Shown: piece by piece, positions 28,866-37,541 of the stretch
Layout: each line of letters opens with the position of its first letter
How positions within the stretch are numbered: position 1 is the first letter of the stretch
DNA from: Aphanothece sacrum FPU1
Lineage (GTDB): Bacteria; Cyanobacteriota; Cyanobacteriia; Cyanobacteriales; Microcystaceae
Assembly (NCBI RefSeq): GCF_003864295.1
Contig: NZ_BDQK01000002.1
Location: forward strand, 1 to 64,000
Length of the DNA stretch: 64,000 nucleotides
Direction of reading: 5' to 3'
The notes under the pieces: generated by a model
The model's input: only the letters and a program-made list of their open reading frames with translations
Database searches by the model: none
What the model was told of the DNA's origin: nothing
Program-made: the position numbers and the translations under genes

Positions 28866-29504
28866 TTATCTTCTAACTTCAAACAGGCCACGACACCCTT
28901 TATCAACCCAAATACCTTCTCTATCGTATCCCCAAGTATCTCCTTCCCAACAACCTGCTTGACTCAGTTGACGTTGAAGATAAACCTCACCACGACGAGT
29001 ATCTACCGGACAACGAGTATACCCATTATCTTTAGAATTACAAGTAATAGTTGGGTAGCCACTCGATGAATTATTGTTGTTATTGTTGTTATTGTTGTTA
29101 TCAGAGCCACCTGAGATCGCTGCGGCAATAGCACCAACAATTAATGCACCACCAACAACTGCGGCTGCGGTACCATCCCCACTATTACTATTATTATTGT
29201 AGTCACTATTATTATTATCGTAACCCGTATCTTTGCCTCGAATAGAAAATTCAGCACTACAACCTTTATCTACCCAGATACCATCTCTATCATAGTCCCA
29301 AGACTCTCCTTGACGACAACTACTATTACTAAGTTGTCTAACAAGTCTTACCCCCCCACGAGTATTAACTCGACAAAATTGATAACGATATTTGTAAGAT
29401 TCACAAGTGACATTTTGTTGGGCAGAGACGGGAATTGTTTGTAAAATTAGTCCGAGACTAATGCCCGCAATTAATGTTAGTTGGTTAAGGCGAGTAATCA
29501 TCAT
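28866..29504 (-). CDS. Secreted protein with two DUF3011 domains
   Basis: A 212-residue exported protein (ATG at 29504 chosen because GGAG lies about 10 bases upstream). After a signal peptide ending near VSAQQ come two DUF3011 repeats. Each has a Cys-rich pattern: C-x-YC near the start, V-x-L-x-RQLS, a central C-x-x-G-(E/D)-(S/T)-W-(D/G)-YDR, and GIWVDKGC. The two copies are at about residues 33-90 and 155-212. The linker holds a hydrophobic Gly/Ala helix (AAAVVGGALIVGAIAAAI) and Asn-rich runs. Probably periplasmic or surface-located, perhaps binding carbohydrate; function not known. Confidence 0.85.
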   Translation of the reverse strand: MMITRLNQLTLIAGISLGLILQTIPVSAQQNVTCESYKYRYQFCRVNTRGGVRLVRQLSNSSCRQGESWDYDRDGIWVDKGCSAEFSIRGKDTGYDNNNSDYNNNSNSGDGTAAAVVGGALIVGAIAAAISGGSDNNNNNNNNNNSSSGYPTITCNSKDNGYTRCPVDTRRGEVYLQRQLSQAGCWEGDTWGYDREGIWVDKGCRGLFEVRR

Positions 29505-29537
29505 TTTTGTTGGCTCCAAAATTGGTTAAATTAATTA

Positions 29538-30482
29538 TCAAGCGGCACATTTAGAAGTTCGTGTAGAGTCTAGTTCAGATAAGTCTTTTAGGTTAACTTG
29601 TTTCCAAACAGGGTCGCCATTTTCTTTCAACCAAGATAAATTTTCTCGGATTAATTTGACTACAGGAGTTACACGATCACAGTTTTCTTCGGCAACTGTA
29701 AAGAGAAAAGATTGAACACTTAAGGTTTCTACTTTGTCTGTTTGCCAAGGATAAGTTTTAGCGGGAATTACCGCTTTTGAGTATAATTTTGCCAAAAACT
29801 CATCATCCGGTTGTGAGGGCAATATTAAGGGTAAAATGTGGAAGTTATCATCTGGAAAAATTTGCTCTTGCAATACTTGGGCGGGTATGCCTACAATATA
29901 AAATAGAGCATCAATTTCTTTTTTACGAAGTGCATCAATGCCTCGTTTAATATCTAGGGTTTCTAACTTTTTAGGGTTAATATTTAGCTGATAGATTAAA
30001 GTTGCTGCTGTGGTACTTGTACCACTTCCTGACTCTCCAATAGATACTCGTTTTCCTGTTAATTGTTCTACGGATTTAATGTATTGCCTTGTAATGATAT
30101 GTACTTGTTCTTTATAAAGGGGAAGAACTACTCTAATTGATTCTGCTTGACGGCGCACTTCTTCATCTTTATTCGCAAAGGTATTAAGAAATGCCAAGAT
30201 ATCACCTTGAGTAATTCCTAATGCAACACTTTGGTAGTAGAATACATTATCAACATTTTGTAATGCTCCTTTTGTGGGAATGATATCAAGATCTAAATTC
30301 TTGGTTCGAGCTAATTTTTCTAGATCTTTGGCTATAGAATAGTATTCTCCTGTCTCATTTCCTGTGACAATATTAATTTCTAAAGGTGGCGTTTGTGCTA
30401 CTGTATGGGACGGGATAAACACAAGTAGCATTACCATTACTGCCAGGAATATACAAAAAAAATAATATAGTCGTTGTTTCAT
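29538..30482 (-). CDS. TAXI-family TRAP transporter solute-binding protein
   Basis: A 314-residue periplasmic binding protein with a signal peptide (residues 1-29, ending HTVAQ). The block INIVTGNETGEYYSIAKDLE is the TAXI signature (family norm: G-x-x-G-x-Y), and the later VSIGESGSGTSTTAATLIYQ forms part of the ligand site. TAXI proteins feed TRAP transporters for organic acids such as glutamate. No DctM/DctQ-type membrane subunit lies nearby, so it is either an orphan receptor or works with a transporter elsewhere. Confidence 0.88.
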   Translation of the reverse strand: MKQRLYYFFCIFLAVMVMLLVFIPSHTVAQTPPLEINIVTGNETGEYYSIAKDLEKLARTKNLDLDIIPTKGALQNVDNVFYYQSVALGITQGDILAFLNTFANKDEEVRRQAESIRVVLPLYKEQVHIITRQYIKSVEQLTGKRVSIGESGSGTSTTAATLIYQLNINPKKLETLDIKRGIDALRKKEIDALFYIVGIPAQVLQEQIFPDDNFHILPLILPSQPDDEFLAKLYSKAVIPAKTYPWQTDKVETLSVQSFLFTVAEENCDRVTPVVKLIRENLSWLKENGDPVWKQVNLKDLSELDSTRTSKCAA

Positions 30483-30606
30483 GACTTTTTGAGCGCGTTT
30501 ATTTGTTCAAATCTATATAACCTCGCTTATTCTCTCACAAATTATCTAGAATTGTCTATAACAATATTATTACAAAAAATTAAGATTAATAATTAATTAT
30601 TAACTA

Positions 30607-30738
30607 TTAACTATGAATTCTTGGTTGAAGATGTAACTTTTCTAAAATTTGACTTTCAATTAAGGACAATTCATCAAGTCTTATTTGCACAATTTCTCTA
30701 TCAAAATAAGTATCTGCTAATACCCAATAAATGCCATT
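30607..30738 (-). pseudogene. C-terminal gene fragment cut off by a heptamer array
   Basis: A reading frame on the minus strand, GIYWVLADTYFDREIVQIRL, continues to a stop at 30607 with normal-looking codon use (a further 22 residues). Upstream it runs directly into the ATGAATT array, which introduces stops in all frames. It looks like the end of a real protein whose beginning was lost. Family not recognised. Confidence 0.35.
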
Positions 30739-30842
30739 ATGAATTATGAATTATGAATTATGAATTATGAATTATGAATTATGAATTATGAATTATGAAT
30801 TATGAATTATGAATTATGAATTATGAATTATGAATTATGAAC
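30739..30842 (+). repeat. ATGAATT heptamer array (about 14 copies)
   Basis: Perfect tandem copies of the 7-base unit between the TAXI and DUF815 genes. With the fragment at 30607-30738 it accounts for most of the 401-base spacer 30483-30883. Confidence 0.92.
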
Positions 30843-30883
30843 TGAGTTTAACGGTTTTCTTATTCATTGTCAATTATCAATTA

Positions 30884-32167
30884 TCAATTGTCCATTATCA
30901 ACTCTCCTTGTAAAAAATCAATAAATTGTCGAGCGGTTCTTCCTGATCTACCATTATATTTAGTAGCCCATTGTTTAGCTTTAAATTCTAACTCCTCTAA
31001 TGGTAAATTAATGTTTAATTGTTGGGCTAAATGATGGACAATATTGAGATAAATATCTTGATTTGCCGGTTCAAAAGTCAAGGTTAAACCAAAGCGATCG
31101 CTAAAGGACAATTTTTCTTGTACTGTATCCCAATTATGAATTTCATCTGCATCACTAGGACGAGGACGATCAGCAAAAAATTCTCGAATTAAATGTCGTC
31201 TATTAGAAGTCGCATAAACTACGACATTTTTGGCTTTTGCTGTGACACTTCCTTCTAAAACTACCTTTAATGCTTTAAAACCATCGTTATCTTCTTCAAA
31301 AGATAAATCATCAACAAACATAATAAATTTTTGAGGAATATTTCTCACTTGATCCACAATTAAAGGTAAATTATGTAATTGAGACTTATTGACCTCTATT
31401 AATCTTAAACCTTGAGAACTATATTCATTTAATAACCCTTTAACTAAAGAAGATTTGCCCGATCCACGACTGCCATATAATAAAACATTAAGGGCAGAAT
31501 AACCAGATAATAACATCTTTGTATTCTTGATTAAAGTGTCTTTTTGTGCTTCATAACCCACCAATTCATTTAATTTAATCGGATCAGGATGAGAAATACC
31601 TATTAATTGACTATCTTGCCATTTCAAAGCTTTATACTCAGCAAAAATACCTGTTCCTTGTTGACGATAATATTGAGCTAATTCTTCTAAACAATTCTCC
31701 CAATTATCAGATTGATGTAAAAACGTATTATTAGAATTATCTAATTGTACAACTAAAGGAGAAAAAGGAACATTTGCTGATTGTTTTACCCATTGACTAA
31801 TGGCTTCAAGAGGTAAATTATATAAAGTATTTAAAATACTTAAATCATGCTTACTTGCTTCAATTAAAGCATTAGGTAAATTTTGTAAGGTCATAATTTG
31901 AACTTGTTGACTAAAAGGATTGTTATCTAATAGGATTTTATTAATTAGATGATCTTGCCAACTAATTCCTTGAAAGGCTAATACTTTAAACCAATGACTA
32001 TAAGCAGTTAAACAATGAAAATTTACATCAGTTTCATGGCGAGAATAAATCGTCTTTAACAGTTTGAGAAAAGCCCTTCCAACTTCATCATTAAAAATAG
32101 ATTGATAAAGTAAAAGAGACGAAATTTCTTGATAAATGAGATAATAATAATTTAAGTTTTGATTCAT
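30884..32167 (-). CDS. DUF815 family AAA+ ATPase
   Basis: A 427-residue protein. The N-terminal half (1-190) is helical and unassigned. The C-terminal half is an AAA+ domain: Walker A GSRGSGKSS near residue 232, Walker B IMFVDDLSFEED near 280, sensor-type ATSNRRHLIREFF near 320, and a helical lid to the end. DUF815 proteins are conserved, soluble ATPases of unclear role. Heptamer arrays lie on both sides of the gene. Confidence 0.88.
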   Translation of the reverse strand: MNQNLNYYYLIYQEISSLLLYQSIFNDEVGRAFLKLLKTIYSRHETDVNFHCLTAYSHWFKVLAFQGISWQDHLINKILLDNNPFSQQVQIMTLQNLPNALIEASKHDLSILNTLYNLPLEAISQWVKQSANVPFSPLVVQLDNSNNTFLHQSDNWENCLEELAQYYRQQGTGIFAEYKALKWQDSQLIGISHPDPIKLNELVGYEAQKDTLIKNTKMLLSGYSALNVLLYGSRGSGKSSLVKGLLNEYSSQGLRLIEVNKSQLHNLPLIVDQVRNIPQKFIMFVDDLSFEEDNDGFKALKVVLEGSVTAKAKNVVVYATSNRRHLIREFFADRPRPSDADEIHNWDTVQEKLSFSDRFGLTLTFEPANQDIYLNIVHHLAQQLNINLPLEELEFKAKQWATKYNGRSGRTARQFIDFLQGELIMDN

Positions 32168-32228
32168 AATAAGTGGAGTTAGTTGTTGTTCCTGGAAATT
32201 ATATATAGTGTTGAGAGTTGAGAGGTCA

Positions 32229-32345
32229 TTATGAATTATGAATTATGAATTATGAATTATCCATTATCAATTATGAATTATCCATTATGAATTATCCATT
32301 ATCAATTATGAATTATCAATTATCCATTGTTGAATAATTATCCAT
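32229..32345 (+). repeat. Degenerate heptamer array upstream of the DUF815 gene
   Basis: Copies of ATGAATT interspersed with the variants ATCAATT and TCCATT. It lies between the divergent DUF815 and pepA genes, within the region where both promoters must be. Confidence 0.85.
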
Positions 32346-32411
32346 TATTGAACTGATTGGGTTACAATTACAAAGATATGTTGTTTGCAACTAGACAATA
32401 AGAGAAAATAA

Positions 32412-33887
32412 ATGGATATTCGTGGGACAGATACCTCCTTATTAAGCTGGAATGGAGACGCACTGGCTTTAGGCTTTTTTGAGGATTCTACAGAAATAAC
32501 TGGAGAATTAAGCCAGTTAGAGGAGAAATTAGGAGGAACCCTACAAGAATTAATCACTGAAACTGAATTTGAGGGAAAATCAGGCACTAGCGCAGTAACT
32601 CGTGTGGGAGGTAATAGTCCCATTCGTAAAGTGATGTTAGTCGGGTTAGGCAAAGTTGATGAGGTTAACATCAATACAGTTCGGTTAGCTGCTGCTGCGA
32701 TCGCACGTATGGCCAAAAAAGAAAAGGTCAAAACCTTGGCCATTAATCTTCCTGTAGTTAATGATAACTCCACTGATACGGTAGCCGCGATCGCCGAAGG
32801 TATCATTCTTTCCCTACATCAAGATAACCGTTTTAAGTCAGAACCCGAAGAAAAAGCCCCATTACTAGAAACTGTAGACATTTTAGGGGTAGGAGAGCAA
32901 ACTGAAGCCATTAAACGCACAGAAATGGTCTGTTCTGGGGTAATTTTAGCACGAGAATTAGTAGCGGCCCCCGCTAATACCGTCACTCCTGTCACTTTTG
33001 CCGAAACTGCCCAAAAAATTGCTACAGACTACGGGTTAGACCTAAAAATTTTAGAACAAGAAGACTGTGAAAATTTAGGCATGGGGGCCTTTTTAGGAGT
33101 AGCCAAAGCCTCAGATTTACCGCCTAAATTCATTCATTTGACCTATAAACCTTCAAAAACCCCGAAACGCAAACTAGCCATTGTGGGTAAAAGTTTAACC
33201 TTTGACTCCGGGGGACTTAATATTAAAGGAGCAGGTAGTGGCATCGAAACCATGAAAATGGACATGGGAGGAGGGGCCGCCACATTAGGGGCCGCCCAAG
33301 CTATTGGTCAACTTAAACCCGATGTGGAGGTTCATTTTATTTGTGCTGCCACAGAAAATATGATTAGTGGTAAGGCCATGCACCCAGGGGATATTTTAAC
33401 CGCGTCTAATGGCAAAACCATTGAGGTGAATAATACGGATGCTGAGGGACGTTTAACCTTAGCTGATGCCTTGGTTTTTGCCGAAAAATTAGAAGTAGAT
33501 GGGATCATAGATTTAGCGACTTTGACCGGAGCTTGTATTATTGCATTAGGGGATCATATTTCTGGGTTATGGAGTACAGATGATACTTTAGCCAGTGAGA
33601 TTAAAACCGCCGCAGAAGCTGCCGGAGAAAAGTTCTGGCAAATGCCCTTAGAAGATAAGTATTTTGAGGGGTTAAAGTCTCCTATTGCAGATATGAAGAA
33701 TACGGGGCCCAGGGCCGGAGGGTCTATTACGGCGGCCTTATTCTTGAAACAGTTTATTAAGGAAACACCTTGGGCCCATTTAGATGTAGCCGGCCCAGTT
33801 TGGGCCGATAAAGAGAATGGGGTTAATAATGCGGGGGCCACGGGTTTTCCGGTGCGTACCCTGGTTAATTGGGTGTTGAATCAATAA
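32412..33887 (+). CDS. pepA: Leucyl aminopeptidase (M17)
   Basis: A 491-residue cytoplasmic metallopeptidase that removes N-terminal amino acids. The C-terminal catalytic domain carries the signature NTDAEGRL near residue 340 and the first metal-site block [15 protein letters not shown] near 258; the bicarbonate-site arginine lies in AEGRL. The N-terminal domain is of normal length. Single gene, divergent from the DUF815 gene across a degenerate heptamer array. Confidence 0.96.
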   Translation: MDIRGTDTSLLSWNGDALALGFFEDSTEITGELSQLEEKLGGTLQELITETEFEGKSGTSAVTRVGGNSPIRKVMLVGLGKVDEVNINTVRLAAAAIARMAKKEKVKTLAINLPVVNDNSTDTVAAIAEGIILSLHQDNRFKSEPEEKAPLLETVDILGVGEQTEAIKRTEMVCSGVILARELVAAPANTVTPVTFAETAQKIATDYGLDLKILEQEDCENLGMGAFLGVAKASDLPPKFIHLTYKPSKTPKRKLAIVGKSLTFDSGGLNIKGAGSGIETMKMDMGGGAATLGAAQAIGQLKPDVEVHFICAATENMISGKAMHPGDILTASNGKTIEVNNTDAEGRLTLADALVFAEKLEVDGIIDLATLTGACIIALGDHISGLWSTDDTLASEIKTAAEAAGEKFWQMPLEDKYFEGLKSPIADMKNTGPRAGGSITAALFLKQFIKETPWAHLDVAGPVWADKENGVNNAGATGFPVRTLVNWVLNQ

Positions 33888-33912
33888 TTACCCCCAATAT
33901 AATCGTTTTAAT

Positions 33913-34443
33913 GTGGGCATTGCCTACATGAACTACCCCACCGTAAGACGGATGGGGTTTCCAACTTCACAGGGAACTGCATCTAACAAAACCGAAGTTT
34001 TGTTAGGTTGTCTTACGGGAATTAAGGGTAAACGAAATGGTGAAAAAATTATTGGTCTACAACCTACGGGAACTCCCATCCCAGGAAACGAACCTTTCAA
34101 TGTTGACAATTTGATTAGTTTAAATGCTCAGCAGTTAACAGGTGACGGTTTTGGGTTTCTGACTAAAGAAGGAAACTATGCTAGTCCATTTTTCGCTAGT
34201 TTCTTACCAACACCAGGTTATTTAGAAGTTTTTTCTGCACCACCATTTATACCTGGTCCTAATAGTTTTGGACCGGAAGATAGTGAGTTGTCGATTAGTT
34301 TTTCGGCAAGTATTAAGTCATTTAGTCATTCTTCGGCCGGTACAGTTCCTGAACCTTTAACTATTTTGGGGGCAGGAACTGCTATGGGTTTTGGCAGTTT
34401 CTTTAAGCGAAAACTAACTAAAACAAAAAATAATAAAGCCTAA
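33913..34443 (+). pseudogene. PEP-CTERM protein with damaged 5' end
   Basis: A 176-codon open frame with no convincing start; the first available start is GTG at 33913. The C-terminus TVPEPLTILGAGTAMGFGSF followed by KRK is a clear PEP-CTERM sorting signal, so the parent protein was exported. But there is no signal peptide: the first 40 codons translate two nucleotide hairpins (33936-34006) that look like inserted non-coding DNA. I read it as a PEP-CTERM gene that lost its 5' end to a mobile-element remnant. Confidence 0.55.
33936..34006 (+). other. Two adjacent hairpins, possible remnant of an IS200/IS605-type element end
   Basis: First hairpin: CCCCACCGT, loop AAG, ACGG, one bulged A, TGGGG. 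Second: CTAACAAAAC, loop CGAA, GTTTTGTTAG (perfect 10 bp). They lie inside the start of the damaged PEP-CTERM frame. Confidence 0.4.
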
Positions 34444-34460
34444 CTAACATCACCAATATT

Positions 34461-34496
34461 GTAGGGTGTATTAATGCAATGTAATGCACCCCCTAC
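34461..34496. terminator. Bidirectional terminator-like hairpin
   Basis: GTAGGG-TGTATTA paired with TAATGCA-CCCTAC (one G-U pair, one unpaired C), between the convergent PEP-CTERM and xisI frames. Confidence 0.6.
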
Positions 34497-34503
34497 ACTG
34501 TAT

Positions 34504-34839
34504 TTATGCAACTCCATATCCTGTATAAGGACGTTTATAAGGAGGATGCAAGCCCAAAACAATATCCTCTTTAGATACTCCCATCTCCACCAATAGTTGT
34601 CCAATATCTATTTCCGTCATATTGCGCTGAATCCAGATCTTGTCATTTTTAATATCTAAATGAATAAAACAGTTGTAAATTCGCTTCAGACCATCCCAGC
34701 CGAGATCTAATAACTGATAGTGGTCATGTTCTATATCAAAAATTAGTTGGCATTCAATTTCTGGACTTTCTTGTGCAATTGTTGCTTGTTGGTTTAGCAG
34801 CTTACGAATACATTGACGGTAATGATCTAATCTCTCCAT
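34504..34839 (-). CDS. xisI: XisI family protein
   Basis: A 111-residue XisI (fdxN excision controlling factor) homologue, with the conserved end VLGLHPPYKRPYTGYGVA and the central QLLDLGWDGLKRIYNC. In Nostoc/Anabaena XisH and XisI are needed with the recombinase XisF for excision of the fdxN element. Here no recombinase or fdxN element is present; such xisHI pairs are scattered widely in cyanobacteria and may act as a small nuclease system. The start overlaps the xisH stop by 13 bases. Confidence 0.93.
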   Translation of the reverse strand: MERLDHYRQCIRKLLNQQATIAQESPEIECQLIFDIEHDHYQLLDLGWDGLKRIYNCFIHLDIKNDKIWIQRNMTEIDIGQLLVEMGVSKEDIVLGLHPPYKRPYTGYGVA

Positions 34840-35243
34840 TCGATAATTACCTCCTCTTTAGGATCGTAAACAATAAGATTGAGTTGATAAAGCTTAATAG
34901 CCTGTTGAACAAATAGTTCTTGAAAGAAAGAATCGAATGTATCAAATGGTATTGCCAGATATAATATCCTATGTGGTTCAGTCATTTGTAAGGCAAGGCG
35001 GTAATTTAAAAATTGCCCCAAGGCAGTATGAAAATCACTGAGGGCAGAGTTGTTCAGAAAGCTTTTGATTTCTACGGCAATTCTTCGCCCCTCTTTCTCA
35101 GCCGCAAAGACCTTTTCTGCTGCCAAATCAATCTTAAATCTGACCCCTTCAATCCTGATTCTCAATGGGTCATCTGTAATCACCCACTGCTCTTTCAAGA
35201 GAGATTTTCTTACAGCATCATGAAATAAGTCTTTAGCTGCCAT
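34827..35243 (-). CDS. xisH: XisH family protein (PD-(D/E)XK-like)
   Basis: A 138-residue XisH homologue with a restriction-endonuclease-like core: the acidic residue in FKIDLAAEKV, then AVEIKSF, together the D...ExK pattern. The start MAAKDLFHDAVRKSLLKEQW is characteristic of XisH. It is the first gene of the xisHI pair and lies 25 bases from a MITE-like element. The intact ExK suggests that nuclease activity may be kept. Confidence 0.93.
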   Translation of the reverse strand: MAAKDLFHDAVRKSLLKEQWVITDDPLRIRIEGVRFKIDLAAEKVFAAEKEGRRIAVEIKSFLNNSALSDFHTALGQFLNYRLALQMTEPHRILYLAIPFDTFDSFFQELFVQQAIKLYQLNLIVYDPKEEVIIEWRD

Positions 35244-35268
35244 TGCTCATTATATCGTTTTATCTTAT

Positions 35269-35384
35269 TAAGTAGTCGGACATAAATAAACAATACTATG
35301 TTAAGAAATGTAACTAGGTTGTAACCCCTCTCCGGCGCTCCCCTGCTCACTTCACCGTAACGTTTATTTTTGTCCAGTTACTTA
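35269..35384. repeat. Small MITE-like element with TAAGTA inverted ends
   Basis: About 116 bp: left end TAAGTAGTCGGACATAAATA, then AACA; right end, reverse-complemented, TAAGTAACTGGACAAAAATA, then AAC. No coding frame. The left end alone recurs at 53971-53997. Confidence 0.65.
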
Positions 35385-35408
35385 GTGCGATCACTTTTTG
35401 TGTGAGAA

Positions 35409-35425
35409 GGTGGGCAATGCCCACC
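35409..35425 (-). terminator. Hairpin after the VKOR gene
   Basis: A perfect 7-bp stem GGTGGGC/GCCCACC with loop AAT, 12 bases after the VKOR stop codon (read on the minus strand). Followed by CTTCTC, not a T run, so a weak terminator or a repeated palindrome. Confidence 0.5.
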
Positions 35426-35436
35426 CTACAGGTTAA

Positions 35437-36414
35437 TTAACGGCCAGGAAGAGTATATTTAAAGTTTGTTGGTCCCGTATAACCAGACACTTTCGCTAAT
35501 TTTTCAGGAAGTTGGGCCCCTGATAATTTTTGTCCCTTAACATCCCACGTAGGAAAAGACTTAATATCTGCGGCCAGACAAGCCTGAGTCTGAGGATTTT
35601 TGCCATCAGAAGCACATTCAAGATAAGTAACATCTTTAAATGCTTCTTCTCCAAAAATTTGTTTTTGCTCAAAACAATGGGGACACCAATAAGCCCCATA
35701 CATTTTCGCACCGATCGCGGTTAAATGTTTCGCTAAAGCAATTTCTGCTTCCCCTGACTGACTGGTAATTTTCCAGCCTTCAGGTGGTTTAGCTTCAGTT
35801 GTCGGTTGTTCAATCGGTAAACGGCCGTCTGCTGTAGGGCCATTAACATTGGCATAAACCCCTAATGTTCCTACTAGAGTAATCATAGCGACAACAACTG
35901 GAATAAAAAAGAGTTGACCGATTTCTTCCCATTCTCGGCCCAAAATACTTAATGCCATTAAAGCCAAAGAAAACGTTGCAGACCCGATACAGTAATAACA
36001 AACAGATTTAAGATCTGTGGCTAAAATATACATCAAATAGCCACTAAAAACAGCCATTGAGGTTCCTCCAGCTAAAAGGAGTAACCAAGTCCATTCATCG
36101 AGTTGTTTTCTAAAAGTTTTATTAGTTTCAGGTTTAATTAATAAAGGCCCTAAAGAAAAGACGGCCATACTGCTATAAGCCAGAGAACCGAATAAACTTA
36201 AGGGTAAGCCAAAAACAGTGGCATAGGGACTATCAAGAACACCTTTACAACCTGATTTTAAGCTTTCTGCTTGACTAACCCCACAAGCCACTTCTCCCCC
36301 TGTCAGTTTCGTAATAGCCAGATAAGCGGTTAGAATAGCACCAGCAATAGCGATCGCACCAATGATCGGACGAGACCAACGGTAAATCCAAGGAACAGAA
36401 CGTTTACGACTCAT
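35437..36414 (-). CDS. Vitamin K epoxide reductase-thioredoxin fusion (VKOR)
   Basis: A 325-residue membrane oxidoreductase that makes disulfide bonds in exported proteins. Residues 1-190 are a four-to-five-helix VKOR domain with the loop cysteines (GEVACGVS, SGCKGVLDSPY) and the redox CxxC in VCYYCIGSATF. Residues about 215-325 are a thioredoxin-like domain on the other side of the membrane with active site YWCPHC and the cis-proline region SFPTWDV. This fusion is the normal cyanobacterial replacement for DsbA/DsbB (LTO1 in plants). It is followed upstream by btpA 49 bases away on the same strand; cotranscription is likely. Confidence 0.94.
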   Translation of the reverse strand: MSRKRSVPWIYRWSRPIIGAIAIAGAILTAYLAITKLTGGEVACGVSQAESLKSGCKGVLDSPYATVFGLPLSLFGSLAYSSMAVFSLGPLLIKPETNKTFRKQLDEWTWLLLLAGGTSMAVFSGYLMYILATDLKSVCYYCIGSATFSLALMALSILGREWEEIGQLFFIPVVVAMITLVGTLGVYANVNGPTADGRLPIEQPTTEAKPPEGWKITSQSGEAEIALAKHLTAIGAKMYGAYWCPHCFEQKQIFGEEAFKDVTYLECASDGKNPQTQACLAADIKSFPTWDVKGQKLSGAQLPEKLAKVSGYTGPTNFKYTLPGR

Positions 36415-36463
36415 AATAGTTACTATTTAGTAAATCATCATTATTGCTGATTCTAGCAAGGTC

Positions 36464-37312
36464 TTATGAAGTCAGTTTGAGAGGTTGCTCAGATTTTGAT
36501 TTTTCTTTAAATGCGCTAATTTCTTGGGCCGCTTCTACAAATTGGGCCACTCGAATCGGATCAATGGGTTCCGTAATTTTACCATGACGTTTCAATGAAC
36601 TAGCCACAATGACCCCATCAGCTGCTTGCATCAGGGTTCCGATATTATCCCAATTGGCCCCACTACCTATTAATACAGGGGTTCTCTTAGCCGCAGCAGT
36701 TGCCAATTCTAAATCTTCTAGACTCGGAGGACTTCCAGTTGCCCATCCTGACAGAATGACTCCATCAGCTAATCCTCTTTCAATGGTATCTTGAACCGCC
36801 GTAGTTAGATTAGGGGTTCCTAAAGGTCGGGCGTGTTTGACTAAGACATCCGCTAAAATTGCCACATCAGACCCTAATTCTCGCCTATAGCGCAGTAATT
36901 CGTGAGCATTTCCTTCTATTAATCCTTGATCAGTAGCCATGATGCCTGTGAGGACATTTACCCGAATAAATTGGGCATTGATGGTAGACGCGATCGCCAT
37001 TGCGCCTAAAGCATCATTCCGCAATAAATTGATCCCTACCGGAACCACCACTAAATTTTTGATGCGATCTACAATTAAGGTCATAGAACTGATAACAGCC
37101 GGATCAACCCGATTTTTAGTAAAAGGCGCATCAAAGAAATTTTCGACAATAATCCCATTAACTCCCCCTGCGGCGAGGGCTGTGGCTTCTTGTTCTGCCC
37201 GTTCGATAACAGCAGTTAAACTTCCTCCCCAACGAGCAGAGGTGGGCAGGGGTAACAAATGAACTACCCCAATGATCGGGTTTTTGGTGTTAAACGTTTG
37301 AATCAAGTCCAC
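36464..37312 (-). CDS. btpA: BtpA family protein (photosystem I biogenesis)
   Basis: A 282-residue TIM-barrel-type protein. The N-terminal IIGVVHLLPLPTSARWGG and the repeated strand/loop pattern (GGVNGIIVENFFDAPF, VILSGWATGSPP, VLIGSGANWDN) match BtpA. In Synechocystis BtpA is a peripheral thylakoid protein needed to keep photosystem I reaction-centre proteins stable. Length is standard. Probably the first gene of an operon with the VKOR fusion. Confidence 0.93.
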   Translation of the reverse strand: MDLIQTFNTKNPIIGVVHLLPLPTSARWGGSLTAVIERAEQEATALAAGGVNGIIVENFFDAPFTKNRVDPAVISSMTLIVDRIKNLVVVPVGINLLRNDALGAMAIASTINAQFIRVNVLTGIMATDQGLIEGNAHELLRYRRELGSDVAILADVLVKHARPLGTPNLTTAVQDTIERGLADGVILSGWATGSPPSLEDLELATAAAKRTPVLIGSGANWDNIGTLMQAADGVIVASSLKRHGKITEPIDPIRVAQFVEAAQEISAFKEKSKSEQPLKLTS

Positions 37313-37469
37313 TGAATCTACCTAAGAGTCGGCCACGGGTTCTCCCGTCTGAAATTGAGATCCAATTACAAATTGTATCTTATTAAGAACCCCTCATCCT
37401 AGTTTTCGGCTTAATACATATGTTTCAAAACGAAAAATGTGGAAAGCTACCCAGACTCAAATATTAATA

Positions 37470-37541
37470 ATTCCTCGGATAGTCCGCGCAGGCGGACTTT
37501 GTTTGTATAGCCCAACCCTTTAGGGTTAGAGAGTTTTAGAC
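37470..37541 (+). repeat. Palindromic dispersed repeat
   Basis: ATAGTCCGCGCAGGCGGACT, then TTGTTTGTATAGCCCAAC and a second short palindrome CCCTTTAGGG. The part TTTGT(T/A)TGTATAGC recurs in the MITE-like copies at 19156, 20461 and 61594 and, as TTGTTGGTATAGCC, at 38303 and 47231. Confidence 0.5.

Noticed and set aside
34504..35243. An fdxN-type excisable element
   Set aside because: xisH and xisI are present but no site-specific recombinase or interrupted fdxN gene lies near.
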